A stretch of DNA of 64,000 bases. Origin: Alphaproteobacteria bacterium. GTDB taxonomy: Bacteria > Pseudomonadota > Alphaproteobacteria > Micropepsales > Micropepsaceae. Below the pieces are notes generated by a model that saw only the letters and a program-made list of their open reading frames with translations, made no database searches and was not told where the DNA came from. Made by a program: the position numbers and the translations under genes. Position 1 is the stretch's first letter, and the number at the start of each line of letters is the position of its first letter. The stretch is taken from assembly GCA_947467345.1 (NCBI GenBank), contig CANIHD010000005.1:1-64000 (forward strand), in the 5' to 3' direction. Positions 7,878 through 17,316 of this stretch are shown one piece after another.

Positions 7878-9320
7878 ATGACCACACCATTCGACGACGA
7901 CAAATTGCATGAAGAATGCGGCGTATTCGGTGTTTTCGGACACGAGGCAGCGCCGGCGCTGACGGCGCTCGGTCTGCACGCATTGCAGCACCGAGGGCAG
8001 GAAGCGGCGGGCATCGTTGCCTTCGACGGAACGCAGTTTACCTCTGAACGCCATGTCGGCTTGGTCGGCGACGTTTTCGGCGATAACGGCCACACGGCGA
8101 ATTTGCGCGGATCTTACGCCATTGGACATGTGCGCTATTCCACCACCGGCGGATCTTTGGTGCGCAATGTGCAGCCGATGTTCGCAGATCTCGCAGGCGG
8201 CGGGCTTGCCATCGCGCATAACGGCAATCTTACCAATGCGCGCGCCTTGCGCGCCGACCTCGTTCGCGCAGGCGCGATCTTCCAATCGACTTCGGACACT
8301 GAAGCCATCATCCATTTGGCGGCACGTTCGAGCTACAGCCCGGTCGTTGAACGGCTGATCGACGCGCTCAAGCGTGTCGAAGGCGCCTATTCGCTGGTGG
8401 CGCTGACTTCGAAGAAGATGATCGGCGTGCGCGATCCCGTCGGGGTGCGCCCGCTTGTGCTCGGCAAACTTGACGACGCTTACATTCTCTCATCGGAAAC
8501 CTGCGCCCTCGACATTATTGGCGCCGAATTCGTGCGCGATGTGGAGCCGGGTGAGATGGTGGTGATCACACGCGAAGGCGTGGAATCGCTGAAACCGTTT
8601 GCGGTCAAGCCGCGCCGCTTTTGCATTTTTGAATATGTCTATTTCGCGCGGCCCGATTCCAACGTCGAAGGCCGCAATGTCTATGACGTGCGCAAACATA
8701 TCGGCATGGAATTGGCACGCGAAGCGCCGGCCGCCGCCGACATCGTGGTGCCGGTGCCGGATTCCGGCGTTCCCGCTGCGCTCGGTTATGCGCAGGCGTC
8801 GGGGCTGCCTTTCGAACTCGGCATTATTCGCAATCATTATGTCGGCCGTACCTTTATCGAACCGTCCGATCGCATCCGCCATCTCGGCGTGAAGCTGAAG
8901 CACAACGCCAACCGCGCCAAGATCAAGGGCCAGCGGCTGGTGCTGGTCGACGATTCCATCGTTCGCGGAACGACGTCCAAAAAGATCGTCGACATGATGC
9001 GCGACGCGGGCGCGCGCGAGGTTCATTTCCGTATCGCCAGCCCGCCGACCACGCATTCCTGTTTCTACGGCGTTGACACGCCGAACAAAGAAGACCTTCT
9101 GGCGCATAAGCTGGATACGGAAGGCATGCGCCAATTCATCAATGCCGACAGCCTGTCGTTCATCAGCATGGATGGGCTTTATCGGGCGTTAGGCGAGACG
9201 AAGCGCAACAGCGCGGCGCCGCAATTCTGCGACGCGTGTTTCTCCGGCGAATATCCAATTAAGCCATCTGATGTCGAAGATACGCGCCGCCAGCTTTCGT
9301 TGCTGGTCGAAGCGTCCTGA
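7878..9320 (+). CDS. purF: Amidophosphoribosyltransferase
   Basis: A 480-residue enzyme catalysing the first committed step of purine synthesis, PRPP plus glutamine to phosphoribosylamine. The N-terminal nucleophile is Cys14, after a short propeptide ending in HEE, so self-cleavage is expected as in the Bacillus-type enzyme. Four cysteines in the positions of the 4Fe-4S ligands are present (CIFEYVYFARPDS, SCFYGVDTP, and CDAC near the C-terminus). The PRPP motif is LVLVDDSIVRGTT. It lies 6 bases after cvpA. Confidence 0.97.
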   Translation: MTTPFDDDKLHEECGVFGVFGHEAAPALTALGLHALQHRGQEAAGIVAFDGTQFTSERHVGLVGDVFGDNGHTANLRGSYAIGHVRYSTTGGSLVRNVQPMFADLAGGGLAIAHNGNLTNARALRADLVRAGAIFQSTSDTEAIIHLAARSSYSPVVERLIDALKRVEGAYSLVALTSKKMIGVRDPVGVRPLVLGKLDDAYILSSETCALDIIGAEFVRDVEPGEMVVITREGVESLKPFAVKPRRFCIFEYVYFARPDSNVEGRNVYDVRKHIGMELAREAPAAADIVVPVPDSGVPAALGYAQASGLPFELGIIRNHYVGRTFIEPSDRIRHLGVKLKHNANRAKIKGQRLVLVDDSIVRGTTSKKIVDMMRDAGAREVHFRIASPPTTHSCFYGVDTPNKEDLLAHKLDTEGMRQFINADSLSFISMDGLYRALGETKRNSAAPQFCDACFSGEYPIKPSDVEDTRRQLSLLVEAS

Positions 9321-9384
9321 CAGGCGTGTGAAGGTGACACCCTGGCAGATGACTTCCTGACCCCGTTCGTCTAATTCCTTCCCG

Positions 9385-10104
9385 ATGACAGAAACTTCTC
9401 CTTTGGCCGGGCGCGTTGCGCTGGTGACAGGCGCCTCGCGCGGCCTCGGCCGAGCTGTGGCGCTCGAAATTGCCCGTCGCGGCGCCCATGTCGTGGCAAT
9501 CGCCCGCACCGTTGGCGGGCTCGAAGAACTTGACGACGAGATCAAGACGCTCGGCGGCGCCGCGACTCTGGTCCCAATGGATTTGAAAGATTCCGGCGCC
9601 ATTGACCGGGTTGGTGCTGCTTTATTCGAACGTTGGGGCCGGTTGGACGCTTTGGTCGGCAATGCCGGCGTGCTGGGCGCGCTGACGCCGATAACGCATC
9701 TGCAACCCAAAGTTTGGGATGAATTGCTTCAGGTCAATCTGACCGCCAATTGGCGCCTGATCCGTTCGATGGATCCGCTGCTGCTGGCGTCCGAAGCGGG
9801 GCGCGTTGTCCTCATCAGTTCCGGCGCCGCACGCAAACACACACCCTTCTGGGGCGGCTACGCCGTCACCAAAGCGGCGCTGGAATCGCTTGCGCTGACC
9901 TATGCAGCGGAACGCGAGACAACGAAAATTCGGGTGAATATTTTCAATCCGGGGCCGGTGCGTACCGTTATGCGTGCCAAAGCGTTTCCGGGCGAAGATC
10001 CGTTGACGCTGCCGCCGACAGATATCGTCGCGCCGAAAATTGTCGACATGTTGATGCCGAGCTTCACGCAAAACGGCGCGTTGATGAATTTCAAGGCGAA
10101 CTGA
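9385..10104 (+). CDS. Short-chain dehydrogenase/reductase
   Basis: A 239-residue classical SDR. The NAD(P)-binding TGASRGLG begins at residue 15, NAG follows near residue 93, and the catalytic Ser...Tyr-x-x-x-Lys set is present (SSGAA, then YAVTK at about 159-163). An SDR just after purF is common in Alphaproteobacteria, but its substrate is not known and cannot be read from the sequence. It lies 64 bases downstream of purF and 3 bases upstream of a small membrane protein gene. Confidence 0.88.
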   Translation: MTETSPLAGRVALVTGASRGLGRAVALEIARRGAHVVAIARTVGGLEELDDEIKTLGGAATLVPMDLKDSGAIDRVGAALFERWGRLDALVGNAGVLGALTPITHLQPKVWDELLQVNLTANWRLIRSMDPLLLASEAGRVVLISSGAARKHTPFWGGYAVTKAALESLALTYAAERETTKIRVNIFNPGPVRTVMRAKAFPGEDPLTLPPTDIVAPKIVDMLMPSFTQNGALMNFKAN

Positions 10105-10107
10105 ACC

Positions 10108-10419
10108 ATGCCCGGACCCATCATATTTCGGTTTAGCCCAGGATCGGGGCGGTTTGGCTGGTTCAGACTCCTGATCATTCTCGTATTGACCATCGGAACG
10201 TTGCTCGTCATTGCGTTTGTCGCCTTCAGCCTTCTGATCATCCTTGCGCCGTTGATGTTGCTCGCGGCGGTCATCTCTTATCTGTTCCCGGGATGGAGAA
10301 ATCGTGTTCGGTACCCCGCCGCCCAGCCTTCAGCCGGTGACGTTATTGATGCGGATTTTCGGATTGTGGAAAATGCCGATGATGCTTCTGCGAAAGAAGA
10401 TCATCTGCGTCTTAAATAG
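10108..10419 (+). CDS. Hypothetical small membrane protein
   Basis: A 103-residue protein starting 3 bases after the SDR stop, so probably co-transcribed. Residues ~14-55 form a long hydrophobic region that could make two membrane helices (LLIILVLTIGTLLVIAF, then LLIILAPLMLLAAVISYLF), followed by a polar, acidic C-terminal tail. No known motif was recognised. Its stop directly abuts the stop of the convergent gene at 10420. Confidence 0.65.
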   Translation: MPGPIIFRFSPGSGRFGWFRLLIILVLTIGTLLVIAFVAFSLLIILAPLMLLAAVISYLFPGWRNRVRYPAAQPSAGDVIDADFRIVENADDASAKEDHLRLK

Positions 10420-11874
10420 CTAGGTCCTGACGGACAAAGCGGCGATCGGCACGCCTTCCATTCCGTTTAATTTGACGTCCAAAAACGCAGCGATCGTCGG
10501 CGCCAAATCCACAATGGTCGCTGCATTGTTGTTGGGGTTTGGCGCCAGGCCTTCGCCGGCCGCCACGAACCATCCGCCGTGACGATGATTGCCCGTTCTG
10601 TCTATTGGCGGCGTGTCATCGATAATTCCTGTAGCTAGAGACGAAGCCCCACGAATGGGCGCGTCGTTGCGCCAAACGATCAAGAGATCGGCATAAGCGG
10701 TCGCATGCGGACCCCTGTGCCTGTCGGCGACGGGAATGACGTGGGAAACGATCGGGCGCCCGTCGTCGGGATCGGTCAATGCGAGAAAAGACTCGGCAAT
10801 GAATTTGGAGCAAACGGCATAGTCGCTGGGGGCGATTGTGCCGTTTGGTTCGCGTCCGACCAAATTGAGACGAATGGCCGTATTCGGTCCATCGCTATGT
10901 AGCACAAATGCGCGTCTGCTCGCGTGCTCATCCAGTGGAGCCGGCGCCTTCCGGTGCAGAAGCCGATCCGCATAACGTCTCGCCGATGCGGCCAGATGGC
11001 TTAAACCGGGCGGCGACATCGGCAGATGCGCTTCAAGTTTTTTCAGCACGGAATTGGCAAGCCAATTGCCCGAGAAATTCGCGCCCATACCGAGAAGCGA
11101 GAACACAATTACAATCGCGTCGTCGCCGCAGGCGCTGACAATCCGCCCGAGCGACGTATCGAGCGCCTGGTGAATTTCCAGAACCGGATCGCCGATGAAG
11201 CGCGACGCATCTTTATCGTGTTCGGGATGGCGAGGGTCGTGCAGATGCCAGCAATGATGTCCGATGCAATGGCTTTCCGCGAACACCGCCAGGAGCAGGT
11301 CCCAATCTTCGCGGCCCATCCAATCGAGGATGAGTTCACTTCTGAGTGCGAGATGCTCGCGCACATGCGCGCGGCAATCGGCAAGATCATTGATACCGCT
11401 GCGCAAGCGGTCGCAATCGAATTCTTCGCTCACATGAAAACGGGCAGGGAGTTCGCTTGCGAGCGAAGGTGGCCAACTCACAGGCACCGGGCCATCCGCA
11501 CCATGTGAGAGCCAATCGGCGAGTTGAATACCGTTGAGATCTTTGGCGAGCGGTGATTTCGGCACGTCGAGAATAGCGACTCTTCGTCCCGCGTCCCCGA
11601 CCTGTGACCAGAACGCGGTGCCCGCCATGCGGTCGCGAAAGAAATTGTCTTCGCGATAGGTGGTAGGAACAATTTGACGGTGATGAAACCTGCCATGTGT
11701 CCCGGGACCTGTGCCGGTGGCGAAGGATCCCCAGCACGTGTCATCGCCAAGGCCGGGATAGCCGGTGAGCGTGCCGTGAACACCGCGTCCGCGCAGCGAG
11801 GCCAGATGAGGCAGCATGCCGTCCCGCGTCCACCCCTCGACGGTGGCGTGGTCAGCGCCGTCCCAGCCGATCAT
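10420..11874 (-). CDS. Alkaline-phosphatase superfamily phosphodiesterase-like protein
   Basis: A 484-residue protein of the type I phosphodiesterase/nucleotide pyrophosphatase fold. It starts with the first metal motif (MIGWDGAD), has the nucleophile region GDDTCWGSFATGTGPGTHG near residue 45, and further metal ligand candidates in ESHCIGHHCWHLHD and NHRHGGW. No signal peptide is seen, and no ATG, GTG or TTG lies upstream in frame, although the open frame begins with the hydrophobic strand expected before WDGAD. Substrate and role are unknown. It stands alone, convergent with the SDR pair. Confidence 0.8.
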   Translation of the reverse strand: MIGWDGADHATVEGWTRDGMLPHLASLRGRGVHGTLTGYPGLGDDTCWGSFATGTGPGTHGRFHHRQIVPTTYREDNFFRDRMAGTAFWSQVGDAGRRVAILDVPKSPLAKDLNGIQLADWLSHGADGPVPVSWPPSLASELPARFHVSEEFDCDRLRSGINDLADCRAHVREHLALRSELILDWMGREDWDLLLAVFAESHCIGHHCWHLHDPRHPEHDKDASRFIGDPVLEIHQALDTSLGRIVSACGDDAIVIVFSLLGMGANFSGNWLANSVLKKLEAHLPMSPPGLSHLAASARRYADRLLHRKAPAPLDEHASRRAFVLHSDGPNTAIRLNLVGREPNGTIAPSDYAVCSKFIAESFLALTDPDDGRPIVSHVIPVADRHRGPHATAYADLLIVWRNDAPIRGASSLATGIIDDTPPIDRTGNHRHGGWFVAAGEGLAPNPNNNAATIVDLAPTIAAFLDVKLNGMEGVPIAALSVRT

Positions 11875-11995
11875 GACGACACGCTTGCGGCGGATATAGG
11901 CCCCTTGTTTGCGACATTCGCATTCTAGGGTCTGGTCTACGCCCGGAATAGTTCAAATTACCTTCATGATTGGGCAGAATCTACGCGGACGGAAC

Positions 11996-13339
11996 TTACT
12001 CGTCCTTATACGGATTCTTGGACGACCGCAGAGTGAAGCGGATGGGCGTGCCGTAAAGCTTGAAAGCGGCCCGCAGCGCATTGGTCAGATAGCGCAGATA
12101 GCTCTCCGGAATCTGATCCAGCTGATTGCCGAAAACCACGAAGGTCGGCGGCCTGCCTTTGGGCTGGGTCATGTAACGAATCTTGATGCGCCGGCCACGC
12201 ACGGCGGGTGGCGGGTGACGTTGCAACGCCTCTTCGACGAAGCGGTTCAGCTCGCCGGTGGCCACACGGAGATTCCAAACACGGTCGGCCTCCATGACGG
12301 CCGGCATCAGTTTGTCCATTCCTTCGCCGGTCAGCGCCGAAACGCCCACCATCGGCGCGCCGGTGACTTGCGGCACCATCGTATCGATGCCTTCGCGCAA
12401 ATGTTTCGTCGCCGCGCGCTGATCCGTCACCAAGTCCCATTTGTTGATCACAAAGACGATGGCACGCCCCTCGCGCGCGATCAGGTCCGCGATGGTGAGG
12501 TCTTGTTTTTCCAGCGGCTGCGTGGCGTCGATGACGAGCAGCACCGCTTCCGCGAATTTAATCGCGTTCAGCGTCGAACCGGTCGACATTTTTTCGAGGC
12601 CCGCTTCGACCTTCGCTTTTTTGCGTAAGCCTGCGGTGTCGTGGAGATGGATCGCGCGCCCGTGGAAATTCAGTTCTGCGAGCACCGCATCGCGCGTGAT
12701 GCCGGCTTCAGGCCCGGTCAAAGAACGCTCTTCGCCGACAATACGGTTGAGCAGGCTCGACTTGCCGACATTCGGCCGGCCGACAATCGCCAGCCGCAAA
12801 GGCTTGGCGGGCTCGTCTTCGGGTTCGGCAATGTCTTCGTTCTTCGGCGCCAAGCGCGACAACGACAAATGCAGATCGGATAAACCGATCCCGTGCTCGG
12901 CCGACAGCGTGATCGGATCGCCAAATCCAAGGCCGTAGGCTTCTGCATTACCGCTTGCGGCCGCCCTGGCGCTCTCGCTTTTGTTTGCGACAAGGACCAC
13001 GGGTTTGCCGCTGCGCCGCAGCGCGTCAGCTACAATTTCGTCGCCTGGCGTAACCCCTGCGCGCGCGTCCACCATGAAAATGCAGACATCCGCGCGTGAG
13101 ATAGCAACCTGCGTCTGGCGCAGCATGCGCGCCTGCAGGCTTTCAGCCGGACCTTTTTCGAAACCCGCTGTATCGACGATGTTGAGTGCGAGCCCTGCGA
13201 AGTCGGTGGGCACAATTGTCCAGTCGCGCGTAACACCCGGCGTGTCGTCAACGATCGCCAGCTTCTTACCGGCGAGGCGATTGAACAGAGTCGACTTCCC
13301 GACATTCGGGCGCCCGACGATAGCGACGGTGAGGGGCAT
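11996..13339 (-). CDS. der: Ribosome-associated GTPase Der (EngA)
   Basis: A 447-residue double-GTPase needed for 50S subunit assembly. Two G domains are visible: GRPNVGKST at residues 9-17 with NKSE near 118, and a second GRPNVGKSS near 190 with NKWD. The C-terminal KH-like domain includes the basic segment RGRRIKIRYMTQ. Length is normal. It lies 20 bases downstream of the BamB-like gene on the same strand, a pairing (yfgM-bamB-der) also found in enterobacteria. Confidence 0.96.
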   Translation of the reverse strand: MPLTVAIVGRPNVGKSTLFNRLAGKKLAIVDDTPGVTRDWTIVPTDFAGLALNIVDTAGFEKGPAESLQARMLRQTQVAISRADVCIFMVDARAGVTPGDEIVADALRRSGKPVVLVANKSESARAAASGNAEAYGLGFGDPITLSAEHGIGLSDLHLSLSRLAPKNEDIAEPEDEPAKPLRLAIVGRPNVGKSSLLNRIVGEERSLTGPEAGITRDAVLAELNFHGRAIHLHDTAGLRKKAKVEAGLEKMSTGSTLNAIKFAEAVLLVIDATQPLEKQDLTIADLIAREGRAIVFVINKWDLVTDQRAATKHLREGIDTMVPQVTGAPMVGVSALTGEGMDKLMPAVMEADRVWNLRVATGELNRFVEEALQRHPPPAVRGRRIKIRYMTQPKGRPPTFVVFGNQLDQIPESYLRYLTNALRAAFKLYGTPIRFTLRSSKNPYKDE

Positions 13340-13359
13340 GATGCCGTCGCCTCCCGACT

Positions 13360-14703
13360 CTAACGCAACGCGACGAGTTGGGCCTTATTGGTCAGCACAT
13401 ACATCGTTCCGTTCGCCATGATGGGGGGCAGGAACGTGCCGGAGGGTATGCTGATCTGATTGACGACTTGGCCCGTGCCCGGCAGCAGCGACACCGCGCG
13501 CCCGTCGGATGAAAACAGCAGCACGCGATTGTTCACAACCAGAGGACCGGTCCACACAATGGGGTCTTCGCGCGCGGCGGGATCTTGGAAGGCCGGCAAT
13601 TGTGTCAACCACTTCACGCGTCCATCGGCGCGCGTAAGGCACAAAACGGCGCCCTCGGTCGAAACGAGAAAGACATAATCCCCGATCACCAGCGGCGATT
13701 GGATGCTGCCGACATTGCGCGTCCAGGCGCGGCCGCCGGTGCGTAAGTTTATCGCCACCAGGCTGCCGGAATGGCTGACGGCAAACACCATGTCGCGGTC
13801 GATGACGGGACGCCCGGCAATGTCGTTGATGACGGTCAGCGCTGTTACGTTGCCGCTGCGCGTCAATTGCTCGGTCCAATAGGGAACACCGTTATCCACG
13901 CGCAGCGCGAATAACTCGCCCGAGCTGTAGGGAACGATCACCGTGTCAGCGGTCACAGCGACATTCGAACTCGCGGCAATGCCGGCGCTTTCGACAATGC
14001 CCTGATGATCCCACATGACGCGGCCGTCCGTCACGCTCAGGACCAGGAGCCGGTTTTCCTGCGTGATGACATAGATGCGGCCGCCATCGACGACAGGCGC
14101 ACTGCGCACCGGCGAACCTGTGCCGACGCTCCAAATCTGACGGCCCGTCTTTGCGTCCAGCGCTTTCACTTCCGCAAAACCGGTGCCAGCAAAAATGCGG
14201 CCATTGTCGTAGGCGATACCGCCGCCGAAATTCAGTTCAGGCTCGTCTTCGTCCTCGGTGGCGAGGTCGAGATCCCAAAGCTCCGCGCCGTTCGCGGCGT
14301 TGAAGGCGAAGACATGGCCTTCGGCGTCGAGGACATAGATCGCTCCATCGGCAACGATCGGCGACGCGGTCAGAAGCGAGGAACTATCGGTGCCTTTGCC
14401 GGCATTTACAGACCACAGCGTACGCAAAGGGCCGGCTGCCTGTAGATGGTCGATCTTGTTGCTCGGCGTATCGCCGGGCTGCGGCCAAGCCGCATTGCCG
14501 ATAGCGGGCGGGAGTTCGACCGTCGCGGCGGTCAATGTCGGATCGGGCGTCAAATCCTGATCGGCGGCGATAATGGAAACGCGCTCGCCTTCGACCGTCA
14601 CGTCGTCGTCTTTGTCGAACCAGCGTTCAACCGTTTGACATCCGGCCAACGGGAAGGCGCCAAGCGTGAGCAACGCAACAACTGGAAATAGACGCGATTT
14701 CAT
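13360..14703 (-). CDS. bamB: BamB-like PQQ-repeat lipoprotein
   Basis: A 447-residue lipoprotein with signal peptide and lipobox LAGC (Cys22), then a beta-propeller of PQQ-type repeats such as GAELWDLD, GRQIWSVGTG and GRAWTRNVG. BamB is the propeller subunit of the outer-membrane protein assembly complex. Position between a YfgM-like gene and der matches the E. coli order, which supports the assignment. It overlaps the upstream gene by 4 bases (ATGA). Confidence 0.88.
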   Translation of the reverse strand: MKSRLFPVVALLTLGAFPLAGCQTVERWFDKDDDVTVEGERVSIIAADQDLTPDPTLTAATVELPPAIGNAAWPQPGDTPSNKIDHLQAAGPLRTLWSVNAGKGTDSSSLLTASPIVADGAIYVLDAEGHVFAFNAANGAELWDLDLATEDEDEPELNFGGGIAYDNGRIFAGTGFAEVKALDAKTGRQIWSVGTGSPVRSAPVVDGGRIYVITQENRLLVLSVTDGRVMWDHQGIVESAGIAASSNVAVTADTVIVPYSSGELFALRVDNGVPYWTEQLTRSGNVTALTVINDIAGRPVIDRDMVFAVSHSGSLVAINLRTGGRAWTRNVGSIQSPLVIGDYVFLVSTEGAVLCLTRADGRVKWLTQLPAFQDPAAREDPIVWTGPLVVNNRVLLFSSDGRAVSLLPGTGQVVNQISIPSGTFLPPIMANGTMYVLTNKAQLVALR

Positions 14704-15452
14704 TGCGGGACGGCCCCTTGGGCTGGGGTAGCAGGAGCGGGCGCAGCTTGCGCGGGAGCAGCCGATGTGGGGGCAGGGGCGGCGCCTGGAGGCGCATTGG
14801 CTTTCAAGAAGCCTGCAATCGCGCGGGCGCGGTCACGCAGTCCTTGCGGCGCCATCGCCTCGTTCGCCAGCCGTTCATAAGAGGCTTTTGCGTCTTCGCG
14901 TCTGCCGCCTTGAAGATCGAGATAGGCGCGAAGCTCGGTAGCCGCGAAACGCCACGGCGAATTGGTTTCCGATACCGGCTGCAGCAGCGCGTCCACTTCG
15001 GCGCGCGGTGCCGTGTCGGCCAAGGTCCAAGCGAGCCGAATGCGCGCGGCCGCCGACAGAATCGGATCGTCGTGGTTGGCCAATTCGCGCAAGGTGGCGA
15101 TCGCCGCGTCGCGTTTGTCCTGTGCCAATTGCGAGGTGGCCTCGCGGAATTTCGCGAGATCCTGATAGCCGGCCGGCGCGTCAGTCGCGAGCGCGCGAAA
15201 TTCGGTCTCGGCTTGCGGCATGTTGTTGTTGGCGAAGGTGAGTGCGGCGGCATCGAAGCGGGCCGAAGCTTGTTCGCGCTGCGTAAGCGAATAGGCCTGC
15301 CAGGCCTGGAACGCCGCGACACCGATGATGATCGCGGCAGCGCCGGCGATGATCAGCGTGCCGTATTTATTCCAGATCTCGATGTACCGCTCTTTGCGGA
15401 CTTCTTCTTCGACTTCGTGGAAGATATCGCTCACGGAGAATTCCTTTGCCAC
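14700..15452 (-). CDS. YfgM-like tetratricopeptide membrane protein
   Basis: A 250-residue protein with a short cytoplasmic N-terminus, one membrane helix (about residues 32-50, TLIIAGAAAIIIGVAAFQAW) and a periplasmic TPR-like helical domain. The C-terminus is a low-complexity Ala/Pro tail from about residue 215. This is the architecture of YfgM, an ancillary SecYEG translocon component that helps pass proteins to periplasmic chaperones. The adjacent bamB and der genes support it; the Ala/Pro tail is an addition relative to E. coli YfgM. Confidence 0.82.
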   Translation of the reverse strand: MAKEFSVSDIFHEVEEEVRKERYIEIWNKYGTLIIAGAAAIIIGVAAFQAWQAYSLTQREQASARFDAAALTFANNNMPQAETEFRALATDAPAGYQDLAKFREATSQLAQDKRDAAIATLRELANHDDPILSAAARIRLAWTLADTAPRAEVDALLQPVSETNSPWRFAATELRAYLDLQGGRREDAKASYERLANEAMAPQGLRDRARAIAGFLKANAPPGAAPAPTSAAPAQAAPAPATPAQGAVPQ

Positions 15453-15606
15453 GCCGCTTAAATTAGCGGGCGCCGTCGACCCTATTGCATTCGTGGCCCT
15501 GAGGGCCCATCCGGGGCCAAGCTGGAAATGCTCGTGGCAACCCGTTGAACCGGTAGGGGTTTAACCGGATCGGAGGGCCGTGGCAAAGCCTATCGAGCGC
15601 GGCAGC

Positions 15607-16440
15607 CTATCCGCCCGATGAACCCTTCTTCATCGGATAGATGTTTTCCCGTCCCGGGAACGCCCGCGATTTGACGTCCGCCGCATAGGCTTTGACGGCT
15701 TCTTCGATTTCGCCGCCCAAATGGGCGTATTCGCGCACGAAGCGCGGCGGCTTCGGGTTGAGGCCCAGCATGTCTTCCATGACCAGAATCTGGCCGTCGC
15801 ATTCAGGCGAGGCGCCGATGCCAATGGTGGGAATGGGAATGCTGTGGGTAATCCGGGATGCCAGCGGCTCCGCCATGCCTTCCAGCACGACCGCAAAAGC
15901 GCCGGCATCGGCGATGGCTTTGGCGTCTTCTTCCAATGCGGGCCACTCGGACGGATCGCGCCCTTTGGTTTTGAAGCCGCCGGTGATCTGAACCATTTGC
16001 GGCGTCAGGCCGATATGGGCCATCACCGGAATGCCGCGCTCGGTCAAATATTTGATGGTCGCGGCCGTGCGGGCGCCGCCTTCGACCTTCACCGCTGTGC
16101 AGCCGGTTTCCTGCATCACACGGGCGGCGTTGCGAAAGGCGATCTCCGGGCTTTCCTCGTAGCTGCCGAAAGGCATGTCGACGACCACAAGGGCGCGGGA
16201 AGCGCCGCGCATCACCGCCTTGGCATGAAGGATCATCATGTCGAGCGTGACGCCCAGCGTCGTTTCCATGCCGTGCATGACCATGCCGAGGGAATCGCCG
16301 ACGAGGAGAAGGTCTACGTATTTGTCGAGCAGGCGCGCGGTGTGGGCGTGGTAGCAGGTCAGGCACACAATTGGCGTGCCGCCTTTGCGGGCCCTGATCT
16401 CGGGAACAGTGGTGCGGCGAAACTCAACACTAGCAGACAT
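15607..16440 (-). CDS. panB: 3-methyl-2-oxobutanoate hydroxymethyltransferase
   Basis: A 277-residue enzyme that makes ketopantoate in pantothenate/CoA synthesis. The metal and substrate region [11 protein letters not shown] is near residue 50, [12 protein letters not shown] near 90 and HIGLTPQ near 140, all standard PanB segments. The ATG at 16440 was chosen because homologous sequence begins there; a longer frame adds ten residues. No panC lies nearby. It is followed by a 154-base gap before the YfgM-like gene in which no feature was identified. Confidence 0.95.
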   Translation of the reverse strand: MSASVEFRRTTVPEIRARKGGTPIVCLTCYHAHTARLLDKYVDLLLVGDSLGMVMHGMETTLGVTLDMMILHAKAVMRGASRALVVVDMPFGSYEESPEIAFRNAARVMQETGCTAVKVEGGARTAATIKYLTERGIPVMAHIGLTPQMVQITGGFKTKGRDPSEWPALEEDAKAIADAGAFAVVLEGMAEPLASRITHSIPIPTIGIGASPECDGQILVMEDMLGLNPKPPRFVREYAHLGGEIEEAVKAYAADVKSRAFPGRENIYPMKKGSSGG

Positions 16441-16509
16441 AGGCGCCTCCGGTAGGGGGAACCCTAGCACAAATCCTTTGCCGATGTGTGCACCGCAATA
16501 GGGGAGGGA

Positions 16510-17094
16510 TTAGCCGCCGAAATGTGCCAGCCGGGCGTCCAAATTGGCCCGCACTTCGGGCCATTCGCTCTCCAAAATGGAGAACTGGGCGGTATCACGG
16601 ACATGGCCGGTCCAGGTTTGGCGCTCGCGCCGCCAAACGCCTTCCTTAGTGGCGCCAAGCTTGAGCACCGCTGCCTGGCTGCGGGCATTGCGAGTATCCA
16701 CCTTGAATCCCACCCGCCTCGCGCCGCTCGTGAAGGCATGCGCCAGCATCAGTCTTTTCATGTCCGGATTTACCGCACAGGCGCGTGCATCCGCATGGAG
16801 AAACGTGGCGCCAATTTCCACGTTCGATTGGCCGGACGCATCGGGGAAGTAGCTCGACATGCCAACCACGCGCATGTCGGCGTTGCGTATGACAATATAA
16901 GCGAACTGCTTCACCAAAGTTTGCCACAGAGATTCAAAGGCTTCGCCGCGTCCGTTGACGGGATAGATCAACCAGGTTTCGGGATCGCAATCCAACGCCG
17001 CGCGCAGACCTTCTTTGTGGTCGGCGTTCAGAGGTTCAAGCCGCACGAACCGGCCAATAAGCGGGATAGGGGCGATGTTCATCGCGTCCAGCAT
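16510..17094 (-). CDS. GNAT-family N-acetyltransferase
   Basis: A protein of about 194 residues with the RimJ/RimL type of GNAT fold: an N-terminal IGRFVRLEPLNADHKEGL, a central IVIRNADMRVVGMSSY strand, and the C-terminal RNARSQAAVLKLGATKEGV segment in which Asn and Ala/Leu contact acetyl-CoA. The acceptor is unknown. Starts at 17094 and 17082 are both possible; the longer frame upstream runs into repeat sequence and is not favoured. It precedes panB on the same strand with a 69-base gap. Confidence 0.83.
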   Translation of the reverse strand: MLDAMNIAPIPLIGRFVRLEPLNADHKEGLRAALDCDPETWLIYPVNGRGEAFESLWQTLVKQFAYIVIRNADMRVVGMSSYFPDASGQSNVEIGATFLHADARACAVNPDMKRLMLAHAFTSGARRVGFKVDTRNARSQAAVLKLGATKEGVWRRERQTWTGHVRDTAQFSILESEWPEVRANLDARLAHFGG

Positions 17095-17109
17095 AGCGCG
17101 TTCGCCCTG

Positions 17110-17128
17110 CCACAAAAACAAAGGCCCC
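17110..17128. repeat. 19-bp direct repeat, left copy
   Basis: CCACAAAAACAAAGGCCCC, identical to 17317-17335. The right copy is the poly-A/GGCCCC arm of the rplI terminator, and the two copies bracket the palindromic repeat pair between them. The left copy is followed by a weak CCCC/GGGG stem and may be a decayed terminator copy. Confidence 0.85.
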
Positions 17129-17145
17129 ACACACAGGGGACCATT

Positions 17146-17206
17146 CACCCCTCACCCTGCTCGCGCCGTTCGGACGCTCGCTTCCCTCTCCCGCAAGGGG
17201 AGAGGG
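17146..17206 (+). repeat. REP-like palindromic repeat, unit A (forward)
   Basis: A 61-bp unit starting CACCCCTCACCC and ending in a perfect hairpin (TTCCCTCTCCC, loop, GGGAGAGGGAA). Near-identical to 27821-27881, and a diverged inverted relative of 17230-17289. Such intergenic palindromes are widespread in alphaproteobacterial genomes. Confidence 0.85.
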
Positions 17207-17229
17207 AAATGGGGTGCGCGCTGTCTTGT

Positions 17230-17289
17230 CCCTCTCCCCTTGTGGGAGAGGGTGCCGAGGAGCCTTTGCTCCGAGGTGGGTGAGGGGTG
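17230..17289 (-). repeat. REP-like palindromic repeat, unit B (inverted)
   Basis: A 60-bp unit that, on the minus strand, begins CACCCCTCACCC and ends CCCTCTCCC-loop-GGGGAGAGGG, the same plan as unit A. Units A and B are arranged hairpin to hairpin with a 23-bp spacer. The near-identical relative is 27717-27776. Confidence 0.85.
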
Positions 17290-17316
17290 TTTGCCGTTCA
17301 CAAACTAAGGTGCAGC

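Noticed and set aside
14703-15461. 252-residue open frame on the plus strand opposite the YfgM-like gene
   Set aside because: Arg/Gly-rich translation without motifs, fully overlapped by a gene with clear membrane helix and operon context.
17146-17289. Possible CRISPR-like repeat/spacer array
   Set aside because: Only two diverged, inverted units with internal palindromes; no regular direct repeats, no spacers of even length and no cas genes.
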